Counted from the stretch's first letter, positions 1-9,166 are shown. The stretch is 52,839 bases of DNA from an uncultured Verrucomicrobiota bacterium (GCA_903960845.1 CAJCCF010000582.1:1-52839); one strand, 5' to 3'. Notes: generated from the letters alone by a model not told the origin. Made by a program: numbers and translations.

Positions 1-117
1 GGCAATCGCGGCGGTGAGTCCGGGTGGCTGGGTTGCGCCGCGTCAGCAGCATGATCAGATGAGGGTGATGTGGCCGAATGCTTGGCTGCAGGCAACCGGC
101 GGCGAACGAGATGAGGA

Positions 118-447
118 TTGACCATAGGCCCTCAAACTGCTAAGACAGCGCTTATAACGCTCACGAAAATGCTCACGCATCCTTCATCTCAACTAGACAT
201 CGAACGACCTCGCCGCGTAGCGGCTTTGTTCAACAAGGTGGTGGTCACCAGCATCACTGCCAGCACGGGCCTGTTTGTCGGCAATTTCACCACCGGCACA
301 CTCGCTTTCCCTCTTGTACGTAAAGCTGATTTCAAAGGCATCATCGTGCCACACCTCCGCCGCGGCGGAGGATTCTTCGTGTTCCCTGGTTCGGCCCTGA
401 CCACCTCGCCGATTTACTCGGGCAAGGTGTTGATTGAGGCCAATTGA
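118..447 (+). pseudogene. C-terminal fragment of an exported Verrucomicrobia-type protein
   Basis: An open frame of 109 codons begins at a TTG just after an in-frame stop at 112-114; a second in-frame stop lies at 52-54. From about residue 38 the product has a beta-rich pattern (VVTSITASTGLFVGNF, then KGIIVPHLRRGGGFFVFPG, ending SGKVLIEAN). This recalls a C-terminal module that I associate, from memory, with large secreted proteins of Verrucomicrobia: 'conversion of residues, F-x-G, x-GGGFF, SG-V-L'. No signal peptide or complete domain is present. It is probably the eroded 3' end of a larger gene, but it could be a short real gene. It converges on der, ending 13 bp before the der stop codon. 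Confidence 0.35.
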
Positions 448-460
448 TGCCTGGAAGGAT

Positions 461-1852
461 TTACTTCTTCCCTTTGTCTTTCGGCTGTTTGCCGCGCACG
501 CTCATCCGGAATGGCACGCCAGGTGCGGGCCATTCCTTGCGGATGACGCTTTCGAGGAAGCGCAGGTAGCCTTCGGTCATCTTGGCGGCGCGGTTGGCAA
601 AGAAAACGAAGTGCGGCACGGGCACGTTGTGGTCTTCCGCCTCATTTACCTGGGTGACGTAGAGCAGTTTGAAGGCTTTCGGGCTGCGCCCAAGCGGGCC
701 GGGGGTGTCTTCAATGGCTTTCTGCATCATGCGATTCAGCACGCCGGTGCCGATACGGCTTTGCGAGCCTTTCCGCACAGCTTCCACCTGGACAAAGAGC
801 TTGCCGATGTTGTCCTTGTTCTTGGCCGAGGTGGCGATCAGTGGCGCGTAGTTGAGGAAGAAAAACTCACGGCGCATTTTCTCGGACAACTCTTCCAACC
901 GGTCCTTTTGCTTCGCGCTGGGATGGTAGAGATCAAACTTGTTCATCACGAGGATGCAGGGCTTGCGCTCTTCCAGAATGAGCTGGGCGATCTTGCGGTC
1001 CTGCATCTTGGCACCTTCGGCGCAGTCAATGACGAGCAGGCAGATATCGGCGCGTTTGATGGCCTGGTAACTGCGTTGAACGCTGAAGATTTCGACATCG
1101 TCATCAAGCTTTGCCTGGCGGCGAATGCCCGCCGTATCGATAAGTTGGTAGCGCTTGCCGTTGAAGGTGCAATTGATGTCCAGACTGTCTCGCGTGGTGC
1201 CCGCCACCTCGCTGACGATGGCGCGATCCTGGCCCATGATGGCATTGACGAGTGAGGACTTGCCGGCGTTTGGCCGGCCCACGATGGCGAGCTTCAGGGG
1301 GCGTGCGGCAAATTTGGCATCGCGCACGGCTGCCTCGGTTTCCTCATCCTGCTGGGTCAGTTCCAGGCGCTCGGAGATGATGTCCACCAGGCTGTTGATG
1401 CCAAAGCCGTGCACGGCGCTGACCTCGACCACATCGGAGAAGCCAAGCTTGGCGAACTCGGCTGAGCCGAGTCGGCGCTTTTCCGAGTCCGCTTTGTTGC
1501 AGACAAGAATGACGGGGCGCTTGGTGCGGCGCAAAAGATTGGCAAGCGTGAGATCAATGGGCGTGATGCCCTCAAACACATCGACGACAAACAGCAGCAG
1601 GTCGGCGACTTCGAGCGCGATGGCTGCCTCGATTTGCACCTGCTCGGTCAGCACGTCTTCGGTGTTGGCGCCGATACCGCCCGTATCCATGATCTGAAAC
1701 ATCTGCGGGCCACGCCGGCACTCGGCGGTGATTCGGTCCCGCGTCACCCCGGCCAGGTCATGCACGATGGAAATGTTCATGCCGGCGAGGCGATTGAAAA
1801 GAGCGGACTTGCCCACATTCGGGCGGCCTACGATGGCGACGGTTTTAAACAT
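461..1852 (-). CDS. der: Ribosome biogenesis GTPase Der (EngA)
   Basis: Double-domain GTPase that acts in maturation of the 50S ribosomal subunit in the cytoplasm. The 463-residue product has two complete G domains in tandem. The first P-loop GRPNVGKS is at residues 9-16, with DTGG at 56-59 and NKAD at 119-122. The second P-loop GRPNAGKS is at 192-199, followed by DTAGIRR and NKFD. A KH-like C-terminal domain and a Lys-rich tail (KQPKDKGKK) complete the usual architecture, and the length is typical. The ATG at 1852 puts the first P-loop in the normal position. The next gene on this strand, pgsA, lies 106 bp upstream, and no terminator is obvious in the gap. This is one of the safest calls in the window. 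Confidence 0.97.
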   Translation of the reverse strand: MFKTVAIVGRPNVGKSALFNRLAGMNISIVHDLAGVTRDRITAECRRGPQMFQIMDTGGIGANTEDVLTEQVQIEAAIALEVADLLLFVVDVFEGITPIDLTLANLLRRTKRPVILVCNKADSEKRRLGSAEFAKLGFSDVVEVSAVHGFGINSLVDIISERLELTQQDEETEAAVRDAKFAARPLKLAIVGRPNAGKSSLVNAIMGQDRAIVSEVAGTTRDSLDINCTFNGKRYQLIDTAGIRRQAKLDDDVEIFSVQRSYQAIKRADICLLVIDCAEGAKMQDRKIAQLILEERKPCILVMNKFDLYHPSAKQKDRLEELSEKMRREFFFLNYAPLIATSAKNKDNIGKLFVQVEAVRKGSQSRIGTGVLNRMMQKAIEDTPGPLGRSPKAFKLLYVTQVNEAEDHNVPVPHFVFFANRAAKMTEGYLRFLESVIRKEWPAPGVPFRMSVRGKQPKDKGKK

Positions 1853-1958
1853 GATTCAGGAGCGGTAAGGTTCGGGGGGCGGCGACCATAGAACAGGTTT
1901 GGAAGGATTTCAGAAATGTATCACCGACATTGAGATTTCGGTGAAAAGGGGGGGCACC

Positions 1959-2534
1959 TCAGGACTGGCCTTCATGGTGCTGCACTTGACGCACTGCAGC
2001 AGCCAGATTGAGGGCTCCTGAAATGGCGGTGAAAAAACCCGCGATGGCCGTCGGCCAGAGGAGATGAGGAAAATCGAGCATCAGCCAGAGCACGGCGGCA
2101 AACTGGGCAAAGGTGGAGACCTTGCCCGTCCAGTGCGGTTTGATGACACATTTGCCGGTGAGGTAATCGATCAGGAAAGCACCGCCGATGCTTGCCACGT
2201 CTCGGAAGATGACCAGAGTCGGAAACCACAGCGGGAAATGCTGCCGCCAGCCCGTGAAACTCAGCGCGATGACGGCGGACAGCAGCATCAGTTTGTCCGC
2301 CAGTGGGTCGAGAATGGCCCCGAGCCGTGTGGCCTGGTTGTAGTGCCTGGCGATGTAGCCATCCACCGCGTCACTGATGGCAGCTAGGGCGAAACTGGCG
2401 ATGGTCCAGAAACGCAGCGTTTCATTCGCCGCGCCCGCCTTTACGCTTTCCCCGTAATAGATCGCCAACCCGACGAAAACCGGGATGAGCAGGATGCGAA
2501 AGATCGTGATCTGGGTGGCGAGGTTCACAGGCAT
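1959..2534 (-). CDS. pgsA: CDP-diacylglycerol--glycerol-3-phosphate 3-phosphatidyltransferase
   Basis: Inner-membrane enzyme that makes phosphatidylglycerophosphate from CDP-diacylglycerol and glycerol-3-phosphate, the committed step to phosphatidylglycerol. The 191-residue product is strongly hydrophobic, with about five or six membrane segments. It holds the complete CDP-alcohol phosphotransferase motif DG-x2-AR-x8-G-x3-D-x3-D (DGYIAR...GAILDPLAD). The N-terminus MPVNLATQITIFRI is typical of PgsA, so I chose the ATG at 2534 over an in-frame start at 2696, which would add a polar, non-homologous leader. AAAGGA abuts the ATG. The gene diverges from the sulfatase, and the 99-bp gap holds a small tandem repeat (2545-2563). 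Other CDP-alcohol transferases are possible, but PgsA fits best by length and N-terminus. Confidence 0.88.
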   Translation of the reverse strand: MPVNLATQITIFRILLIPVFVGLAIYYGESVKAGAANETLRFWTIASFALAAISDAVDGYIARHYNQATRLGAILDPLADKLMLLSAVIALSFTGWRQHFPLWFPTLVIFRDVASIGGAFLIDYLTGKCVIKPHWTGKVSTFAQFAAVLWLMLDFPHLLWPTAIAGFFTAISGALNLAAAVRQVQHHEGQS

Positions 2535-2544
2535 TCCTTTAATG

Positions 2545-2563
2545 CAGAAGTCAGAAATCAGAA
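2545..2563. repeat. Three tandem 7-bp CAGAAnn units
   Basis: CAGAA occurs at 2545-2549, 2552-2556 and 2559-2563 with an exact 7-bp period (CAGAAGT, CAGAAAT, CAGAAAC). It lies directly upstream of the chosen pgsA start, in the divergent gap shared with the sulfatase gene. Seen directly; function unknown. Confidence 0.5.
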
Positions 2564-2633
2564 ACGGGAAATGCAACCGATCCGCAGCGAGGAGGACGTT
2601 GCACAACTCCGCACCGAATGCTCCTGTGGGCTG

Positions 2634-4634
2634 ATGCCTTTCTCCCGTCGACTTATCCTGCTGCTCCTGCTCTTCGCCCTGCCGGCACTGATTCATTCCG
2701 CGCCTAAATCAAGGCGGCGCAGCTCGGGAAGCGTCAATGTGTTGTTTATTGTCGCCAGCGATTTGCGGGACTTTGTCGGCTGGATGGGCGGACATCCGCA
2801 GGCGCAAACGCCGAACATGGATCGACTGGCAAAACGCGGGATGCGCTTCACGAATGCGCACTGCAACTACGCCTTGTGCAATCCTTCGCGCACCAGTTTG
2901 CTGACAGGCATGCTGCCCTCATCAAGTGGCGTGTTTGGCCGTGAGCAGGACTGGCAGCGCAGCGCGCAGGTCACCGCTAAACCAACTTTGCCTGAGCACT
3001 TCAAGTCGATGGGCTATACGACATCTGCTGGCGGGGAAATTTTCCACGTCAATCATGATGCGAATGAAGATTTGCTGGCCAGTTGGGCCGGTGACCGGCG
3101 TGGTTTCGATCAGGATGTGGCCTGGGACACGCGCTATGAAGGAACGGGCATGCAGTTCACAGACCTGCAAGCGCACACAGGCCAGAAATCCGAAAGTCTG
3201 AACCTCTGGCGCTGGATTGATGTCGAGGTGCCTGATGAATTCACGGACGATGGCGTGATGACGTCATGGGCTTCCGAACTGCTGCGAAAAAAGAGCAGCA
3301 AACCCTTTTTCCTGGCTCTTGGTCTGGGTCGTCCTCACCAAATGGCGCGTGTGCCGAAGAAGTATTTCGAGATGTTCCCGCTGGCGGATATCCAGATGCC
3401 ATTGGTGAATGAAGATGATCTTGCTGATGTGCCTGAGACTGCCCGCAGCCAGGTGAAATCCGCCAGCCATCAGGCCGGAACCGCGCAGCAAGGTCATGGG
3501 AAGGAAGCGGTGCAGGCCTACCTGGCCGGAGTGGCTTTTTGTGATGCGATGCTGGGTCGCGTGATCGACGCCCTGGATGCCGGATCGAATGCAAAGAATA
3601 CGATTGTTGTTTTCACTTCGGATCATGGCTGCCATCTCGGTGAAAAACAGCTATGGCAGGACGGCATGCTGTGGGTGGAGTCCACGCGTGTGCCCCTAAC
3701 GATCTATGCTCCGGGCATCACCAGGGAAGACAGCGTGAGCGCGCAGCCGGTGTCTCTGGTGGACCTGTATCCGACACTCTGTGATCTGACAAAAGTCGCG
3801 AAGCCGGAGCATCTTGATGGCCTGAGTTTTGAACCCTTGCTGCGTGATCCGGCCGCGTTGAGCCAGCGTCCGGCCATCACGGCGCTGGGCGGGGGTGATC
3901 GCGTGAGTTATGCTGCGCGTTCGGATCAGTGGCGCTACATCCGCTACGCTGATGGCAGCGAGGAGCTTTATGATCATCAGGCCGATCCGCACGAGTGGGT
4001 CAATCTCGCCGGCAAGCCGGAACACTCGGCCTTGAAGCAGGATCTTGCCGCATTTTTTCCGAAGGAGTTCCTGAGCGCCTCACGCACGGTTGATCAAATT
4101 GCAGCTGCGCCGGGTGCTGATGGCGGTGTGCATCTGAAACTGGAAATCGGAGACAAGCTTGAAGCAGCCCAGGCTCCGCCACTCACCGGCCGCGGTTTCT
4201 TTATCGAGGCGTCTTTCGACTTCAATGCGCGAACCGATCAGAACAGCACCCTCGTTTATCAGGGCGATGAAAAGCTCGGTTATGCCCTGCATCTTTTGGC
4301 GGGCCGGCCGATTCTGACTGTCTTTGCTGATGGCAAGGCGACATCCGTCCATGGCGACAGACTTGCCAATGGTCGCTGCCAGGTGCGCGCGGGCATGGAT
4401 GCGGACGGACTCATGTCCCTTGCAGTGCCGGGCCTGAGTGAAATGCTGGGCCTGGCGCCATTCCCCAATGGCTTTACCGGTGAACCCAAAACGGGTCTCG
4501 CAGCGGGACAAAGTTTGTCACTGCCCGGCCTGAAGGAATACGCGGGCAGCACGCCTTTCAATGGCGCGGTTCATCGCTTGCGCATCACGCTCCTGCCGCC
4601 GAAGGAGCAGACAACCAAACCTGCCATCAACTGA
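2634..4634 (+). CDS. Exported sulfatase, iduronate-2-sulfatase type, with extra C-terminal domain
   Basis: Predicted hydrolase of sulfate esters, probably on sulfated polysaccharides outside the cytoplasmic membrane. The ATG at 2634 is chosen because it begins a clean signal peptide (MPFSRRLILLLLLFALPALIHS); the longer frame from 2571 only adds residues ahead of it. The alkaline-phosphatase-like fold is shown by the early metal region (VLFIVASDLRD), the C-x-P-S-R motif with Cys82 as the residue converted to formylglycine, and the late HLGEKQLWQDGMLWVEST segment that resembles iduronate-2-sulfatases. The catalytic domain ends near residue 480. About 180 further residues are beta-rich and look like a lectin-type sandwich, which is unusual for the group. 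No sulfatase-maturing enzyme lies nearby. The stop is 3 bp before queD. Confidence 0.9.
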   Translation: MPFSRRLILLLLLFALPALIHSAPKSRRRSSGSVNVLFIVASDLRDFVGWMGGHPQAQTPNMDRLAKRGMRFTNAHCNYALCNPSRTSLLTGMLPSSSGVFGREQDWQRSAQVTAKPTLPEHFKSMGYTTSAGGEIFHVNHDANEDLLASWAGDRRGFDQDVAWDTRYEGTGMQFTDLQAHTGQKSESLNLWRWIDVEVPDEFTDDGVMTSWASELLRKKSSKPFFLALGLGRPHQMARVPKKYFEMFPLADIQMPLVNEDDLADVPETARSQVKSASHQAGTAQQGHGKEAVQAYLAGVAFCDAMLGRVIDALDAGSNAKNTIVVFTSDHGCHLGEKQLWQDGMLWVESTRVPLTIYAPGITREDSVSAQPVSLVDLYPTLCDLTKVAKPEHLDGLSFEPLLRDPAALSQRPAITALGGGDRVSYAARSDQWRYIRYADGSEELYDHQADPHEWVNLAGKPEHSALKQDLAAFFPKEFLSASRTVDQIAAAPGADGGVHLKLEIGDKLEAAQAPPLTGRGFFIEASFDFNARTDQNSTLVYQGDEKLGYALHLLAGRPILTVFADGKATSVHGDRLANGRCQVRAGMDADGLMSLAVPGLSEMLGLAPFPNGFTGEPKTGLAAGQSLSLPGLKEYAGSTPFNGAVHRLRITLLPPKEQTTKPAIN

Positions 4635-4637
4635 CCC

Positions 4638-5003
4638 ATGCGTTGCCGCATCATCAAAGATTTCCGATTCGAAGCCGCTCAAACGCTGCCAAACCTGCCA
4701 TCCGACCACAAATGTACCAAAATGCATGGTCATAGTTTCAAGGTTGAGATTGCTGTCGATGGAGAGGTGAATCCAGTCATCGGCTGGGTCTATGATCACG
4801 CTGAAATCAGTCGCGCGATGAAGCCGCTGCTGGACCTTCTGGATCACAGTTATCTCAATGAGATAGAGGGTCTGGAAAACCCCACGATTGAATACATGGC
4901 CGGTTGGCTTTGGAAAAAGCTTGCACCCCAACTCCCCGGTCTCGCCGAGATCGTGATTTACGAGACACCAAGCGCACGCTGCGTGTTTCGCGGAGAGTTC
5001 TGA
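4638..5003 (+). CDS. queD: 6-carboxy-5,6,7,8-tetrahydropterin synthase (QueD)-like
   Basis: PTPS-family enzyme. QueD converts 7,8-dihydroneopterin triphosphate to 6-carboxytetrahydropterin in queuosine/7-deazaguanine synthesis. The 121-residue product matches the family along its length: IIKDFRFEAA, then C-x3-HGH (Cys26, His30, His32), a GW-x2-DHAEI region, LDHSYLN, GLENPTIEYMA and a final ETPSARCVFRGEF. One difference stands out: the first zinc-ligand histidine (H in FEAAH of E. coli QueD) is Gln15 here. The remaining motifs are intact. No other queuosine genes are in the window. It starts 3 bp after the sulfatase stop, so it may be co-transcribed with it. Assignment to the family is firm; QueD activity is less certain because of the ligand change. 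Confidence 0.85.
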   Translation: MRCRIIKDFRFEAAQTLPNLPSDHKCTKMHGHSFKVEIAVDGEVNPVIGWVYDHAEISRAMKPLLDLLDHSYLNEIEGLENPTIEYMAGWLWKKLAPQLPGLAEIVIYETPSARCVFRGEF

Positions 5004-5206
5004 GCCGGTGACATGTGACGGGCAAAACCGGGGGGACAGCTTGTTCACAGCGGCCACCTTTATTCACAGAGATTACCCCTCTAAAAACCCCACATCTTGT
5101 TTAGGAGTTCTTAATTAAGCCCAAGATAAGGGAAAATAAGTCTTCTCTCTTGCTGGGTTAGTGCCGGGTCTGGTTGATTCACTCAGTTCAACCCATTCCT
5201 GTCACC
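5004..5206 (+). promoter_or_regulatory. Upstream region of smc with an AT-rich core
   Basis: This 203-bp gap holds no ORF. Positions about 5060-5150 are clearly richer in A/T than the surroundings and contain TTAATTAA, which suits a promoter for smc. I cannot pick one convincing -35/-10 pair, so only the region is marked. Confidence 0.35.
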
Positions 5207-8200
5207 ATGTATCTCAAGACCCTTACCCTTCACGGCTTCAAGTCCTTTGCGGATAAGACTCAATTCGAGTTTCACAAAGGCGTCACCGGCATCGTCGGTC
5301 CCAATGGCTGTGGTAAGTCAAATGTCGTGGATGCCATCCGCTGGGTGCTGGGGGAAACCTCGGCCAAAGCGCTGCGCGGAGACGAGATGGCGGACGTCAT
5401 TTTCAATGGCACGGACAAGCGCAAACCGGTGGGCATGGCCGAAGTCATCCTAACCATGGCCGACTGTGAAGCTGCGCTGGGAGTGGATTACAACGAAGTC
5501 GCCATCTGCCGACGCGTCTTTCGTGATGGCCGCAGCGAGTACCGCCTCAATGGCACGGTCTGCCGCTTGAAGGACATCAATGATTTGTTTTCGGGCACAG
5601 GTATTGGCCGTCAGGCCTACTCGATCATGGCGCAGGGCCAGATTGACATGCTCCTGAGTTCCAAACCGGAAGATCGCCGAATGGTGTTCGAAGAAGCTGC
5701 TGGCATCACGAAATTCAAAGGTCAGAAAAAGGAGGCTCTGCGCAAACTTGAATACACGGAAGCCAACCTGCTGCGCGTCGCCGATGTCATTGCGGAAGTG
5801 AAACGCCAGATGGGCACGCTGCAGCGTCAGGCCGCCAAGGCCCGGCGTTATCAGACCTTGCTCGATGACGTGCGGATGCTCGACACTCATCTTGCCCACA
5901 AGCACTACATGGAGTTCAGCGCTGAAAAGCACGAGTCTGAAAACCATGTGCGCATGATGACCGAGCAGCTTGAGCAGCTCCAGGCACGTCTGCAAACCGC
6001 AGAGGTTGAGGCCGGCGAGACTCGCGAGGCGTATCACAGCATCGAGTCCCAGATCAACTCGCTCCGCCAGCAGGCGCAGGAGTTGCGCAGCCAGGTGCAA
6101 AGCGCGGAAGGGCGCATCGGTTTTAACAACGAGCGCAGCGAAGAATTGCACGGGCGCATCCGCCAGAACGAAGAACAGATCGAGCAGGGGCAGCGCAATC
6201 TCGACGAGCAGCGGCGCGAAATGATCAATGCTGACGAGCAGGTGCTCTCAATCCGTGAGAATCTGGAGACGCGCCAGCTCGCGCTCAACGAGCACACCGC
6301 CATTCATAATTCGATCACGCCGGACCGCAGCCGCCTTGATGCCGACCGCCGGTCAGTTCGCGAGAGCATCCGCCATTTTGAAGGCCAGATCGCTGCGGCT
6401 GATGCGCGCGCAAACAGTCTGAACAACCAGATCGTCAATGACCGTCAGCGTCATGAGACACTGGCCCATGACCGCCAGTCGGCAGAGCAGGTGAAAGCAG
6501 CCAGCCAGATCGAGTTCGACAATCTTCAGAGTGAAATCCAGGACCTGGAATCCACCCGCAACGAGCTTGATGAGAAGGCGAAAAACTGCGCGCGTGATAT
6601 CATCGAGAAGCGCCGCCATCGTGACACTTTGAATGAGGAATTGAATATTCTTCAGCGCAGTGTCACTCAGCGCCGTTCACGCATTGAAATCATCGAGCAG
6701 CTTTTGCAAAAAGGGGAGGGCTTGGCCGAGGGGACGCAGCAGGTGCTTCGTGGTCTCGACAATCCTGAAGTTTTCTCGGTGGGTGTGAGAGGTCTTCTGG
6801 CTTCCTCCATCGAGGTGGAGCCGCAGTTCATCGCCGCCATTGAGGCCGCATTGCGCGACCATCTTCAGGCTGTCTTGCTGACGGACAGTGAACTGGCATC
6901 CCAGATTCTTGATCGCCTTGCAGACAAGCAGCTTGGCAAGGCCGCGCTGCTTCCGCACGATTTCGCCACCATGCGCGCGGTGCCTGATCGCCAACTGGTG
7001 CCCGAGGGCGGCATTGCCTGGGCGGTGGATAAAGTGCGGGCAAAGGCCGGAGTGCAGGAGTTGACTGACCGCCTGTTGAACAACGTTCTGATCGTCGAGG
7101 ATTTGCATACGGCCATGCGTTTGAAGCGCCAGCTTCATGATGTGGCCATCGCTACATTGAAGGGCGAGTTCATTGCCGCCGATGGTGTCATCCATGGCGG
7201 GGCGACCAAGGAGGAAGCTGCATCCATGCTCCGCCGTGAAGCTGAAGTGCGCGCGCTGCGTGTGGAGTTGGAGGGTTTTGAATTTCAACTTTTGGAAAAA
7301 GAGGAAGCTGTGGAGCAACTCCGCCATGAGCTTGAGGAAATGCAGGCCGAAGAGGTCACCTTGCGCGAGCAGAGTCAGCGTGTGCGTGAAGGTTTCTCCA
7401 CACTCACCGGCAAGCTTTCTGTCGTGCAGCGTGCGCTTCAACAGGCCACGACCAAACTGGAAAGTGTCGAGTGGGATCAGGCCCAGATAACCAACCGCAT
7501 CCAGGCCGCCGAGGCTCAAATCACCTGGCAGAAGGAAGAGGCGGCCGTCGCTCAGGAACAGGTCGAAGCGGCCCGTATCCATGAGGCTGAACTGGAGTTG
7601 GAGATGGAGGCATTTCTGCGCCGCGAACTCGAATCCAGCGAACGTCTCAACGAACTCCGGACTGCGCTGGCGCTGGAACAAAGCGCGCTGCAATCCATCG
7701 AGCGTCAGAAGGCGCCTATGGCCACGCGTTTGCACGAACTGCAGGCCGCCATTCAGCGATTCGATCTTGAGATCAACACCTGGCGCAGCCGCATCGAGCA
7801 GAGCGCGGCTGAAAATGCGCGCTTCGCCGAGCAGGTCGAATCCCAGCGCGGTGCCATCTCCGCCATCGAAGAGCATTTGCAGGGCAAGACAGAGGAGCGT
7901 GCCGCCGCATTTGAGCGTGTCACCGAGTTGGAGAATCAGCTCGTCCAGTTGCGCCTGCAAACCAATGGATTGAGCGAGTCACGCAACCGCATTGAAGTCC
8001 AACTCACGCGGGTGGATCTGCGTTTGGAAAACCTCATCAGTCAGGTGCAGGAGCGCTACTCCTTCCACATCAGCGCTTTTGAACCCGACTACCATGCGCT
8101 CATGCTGAGCATTGATGAGCAGAAAAAGAGCCGCAGCCGAAGTGAAAAACGCAAAGCCACGCTGGCTGAGACGGATCAAAATGAATCATCAGACCAGGCT

Positions 8201-9166
8201 GAATCATCAGACGCGATTGAAGCAGCCTCCGCCATCGAGATAACGGATGTCGAGGAGGTCATGGATATTGATGACGTCATCATTCCAGGTGAAGAAGGAC
8301 AGCCTGACTGGGATTTTGTCGGCTCAGTCGTCGGTGATCTCCGCCAGAAACTCGAGAGTGTTGGTCCGGTGAATCTCGATGCCATCCAGGAGTTTGAAGA
8401 GCTCGAGGAACGCCACAATTTCCTCGACACTCAGCACAACGATCTGGTGCGGTCGAAGGAGGAGTTGCTCGAAGTCATCGCCAAAATCAATGAGACCACG
8501 AAGACCATGTTCCTGGAGACGTTCGAACTCGTTCGGAACTTCTTCCACAACAACTTCCGCGAGCTCTTTGGCGCCACGGCAAAAGCCGATCTCATGCTCA
8601 CGGACGATACTGATCCGCTGGAGACAGGTATTGAAATTATCGCCAAGCCGCCCGGTAAAAAACTGCAGACCATCTCCCTTCTCTCCGGTGGTGAGCGCAG
8701 CATGACTGCCGTGGCGCTGCTCTTCTCCATTTATCAGGTGAAGCCAAGCCCCTTCTGTGTTCTCGACGAGTTGGATGCTCCGTTGGACGAGTCCAACATC
8801 TCCCGCTTCCTCAAGATGCTGGACAGTTTCATCGACAATTCCCAGTTCATCATCGTCACGCACAACAAGCGCACCATGAGCCGTGCTGATGTGATTTACG
8901 GTGTGTCCATGCAGGAATTTGGCATCAGCAAACCTGTCGGTGTCCGCATGACCGCCGAGGAAAAAAGGCCCAGCAAGATGGAGGAGCTGCGCCTTGAAGT
9001 GGAAGCTGCTGCTGATGAGGCGCATCAATACAAGCCCCAGGTTGCCGTTGAACCGGAGCGCGTGACAGAGTCTGGCCCCGTCATGGAGTCCGGGCGTGTC
9101 GCTGCGGATGAATCCGATTCCGCCGCGGGAGACGAGGTTGAGGAAGAGCCTACGCTCGCCTCATGA
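5207..9166 (+). CDS. smc: Chromosome segregation protein SMC
   Basis: Structural maintenance of chromosomes ATPase that compacts and segregates the nucleoid, normally with ScpA and ScpB (not in this window). Residues 1-39 carry the head with Walker A GPNGCGKSN (31-39). Two long Gln/Glu/Arg-rich coiled coils flank a hinge at about 520-665, which starts VFSVGVRGLL. The ABC signature LSGGERS is near residue 1160 and is followed by Walker B VLDELDAPLDE. The ATG at 5207 is preferred because the protein then begins MYLKTLTLHGFKSF as usual; a TTG at 5174 is in frame. At 1319 residues it is longer than the usual 1150-1200. The excess is an acidic, Ser-rich insert at about 965-1030 and an acidic tail of about 70 residues after the head. 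Confidence 0.96.
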   Translation: MYLKTLTLHGFKSFADKTQFEFHKGVTGIVGPNGCGKSNVVDAIRWVLGETSAKALRGDEMADVIFNGTDKRKPVGMAEVILTMADCEAALGVDYNEVAICRRVFRDGRSEYRLNGTVCRLKDINDLFSGTGIGRQAYSIMAQGQIDMLLSSKPEDRRMVFEEAAGITKFKGQKKEALRKLEYTEANLLRVADVIAEVKRQMGTLQRQAAKARRYQTLLDDVRMLDTHLAHKHYMEFSAEKHESENHVRMMTEQLEQLQARLQTAEVEAGETREAYHSIESQINSLRQQAQELRSQVQSAEGRIGFNNERSEELHGRIRQNEEQIEQGQRNLDEQRREMINADEQVLSIRENLETRQLALNEHTAIHNSITPDRSRLDADRRSVRESIRHFEGQIAAADARANSLNNQIVNDRQRHETLAHDRQSAEQVKAASQIEFDNLQSEIQDLESTRNELDEKAKNCARDIIEKRRHRDTLNEELNILQRSVTQRRSRIEIIEQLLQKGEGLAEGTQQVLRGLDNPEVFSVGVRGLLASSIEVEPQFIAAIEAALRDHLQAVLLTDSELASQILDRLADKQLGKAALLPHDFATMRAVPDRQLVPEGGIAWAVDKVRAKAGVQELTDRLLNNVLIVEDLHTAMRLKRQLHDVAIATLKGEFIAADGVIHGGATKEEAASMLRREAEVRALRVELEGFEFQLLEKEEAVEQLRHELEEMQAEEVTLREQSQRVREGFSTLTGKLSVVQRALQQATTKLESVEWDQAQITNRIQAAEAQITWQKEEAAVAQEQVEAARIHEAELELEMEAFLRRELESSERLNELRTALALEQSALQSIERQKAPMATRLHELQAAIQRFDLEINTWRSRIEQSAAENARFAEQVESQRGAISAIEEHLQGKTEERAAAFERVTELENQLVQLRLQTNGLSESRNRIEVQLTRVDLRLENLISQVQERYSFHISAFEPDYHALMLSIDEQKKSRSRSEKRKATLAETDQNESSDQAESSDAIEAASAIEITDVEEVMDIDDVIIPGEEGQPDWDFVGSVVGDLRQKLESVGPVNLDAIQEFEELEERHNFLDTQHNDLVRSKEELLEVIAKINETTKTMFLETFELVRNFFHNNFRELFGATAKADLMLTDDTDPLETGIEIIAKPPGKKLQTISLLSGGERSMTAVALLFSIYQVKPSPFCVLDELDAPLDESNISRFLKMLDSFIDNSQFIIVTHNKRTMSRADVIYGVSMQEFGISKPVGVRMTAEEKRPSKMEELRLEVEAAADEAHQYKPQVAVEPERVTESGPVMESGRVAADESDSAAGDEVEEEPTLAS

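Noticed and set aside
434-1255. A 273-codon plus-strand frame over der
   Set aside because: Lies fully within the der coding region on the opposite strand; der has complete GTPase motifs, and the plus frame has none.
6677-7960. A 427-codon open frame on the minus strand within smc
   Set aside because: It is antisense to the SMC hinge and coiled coil, has a Leu/Gln/Gly-rich non-protein-like composition, and no start signal; a typical high-GC shadow.
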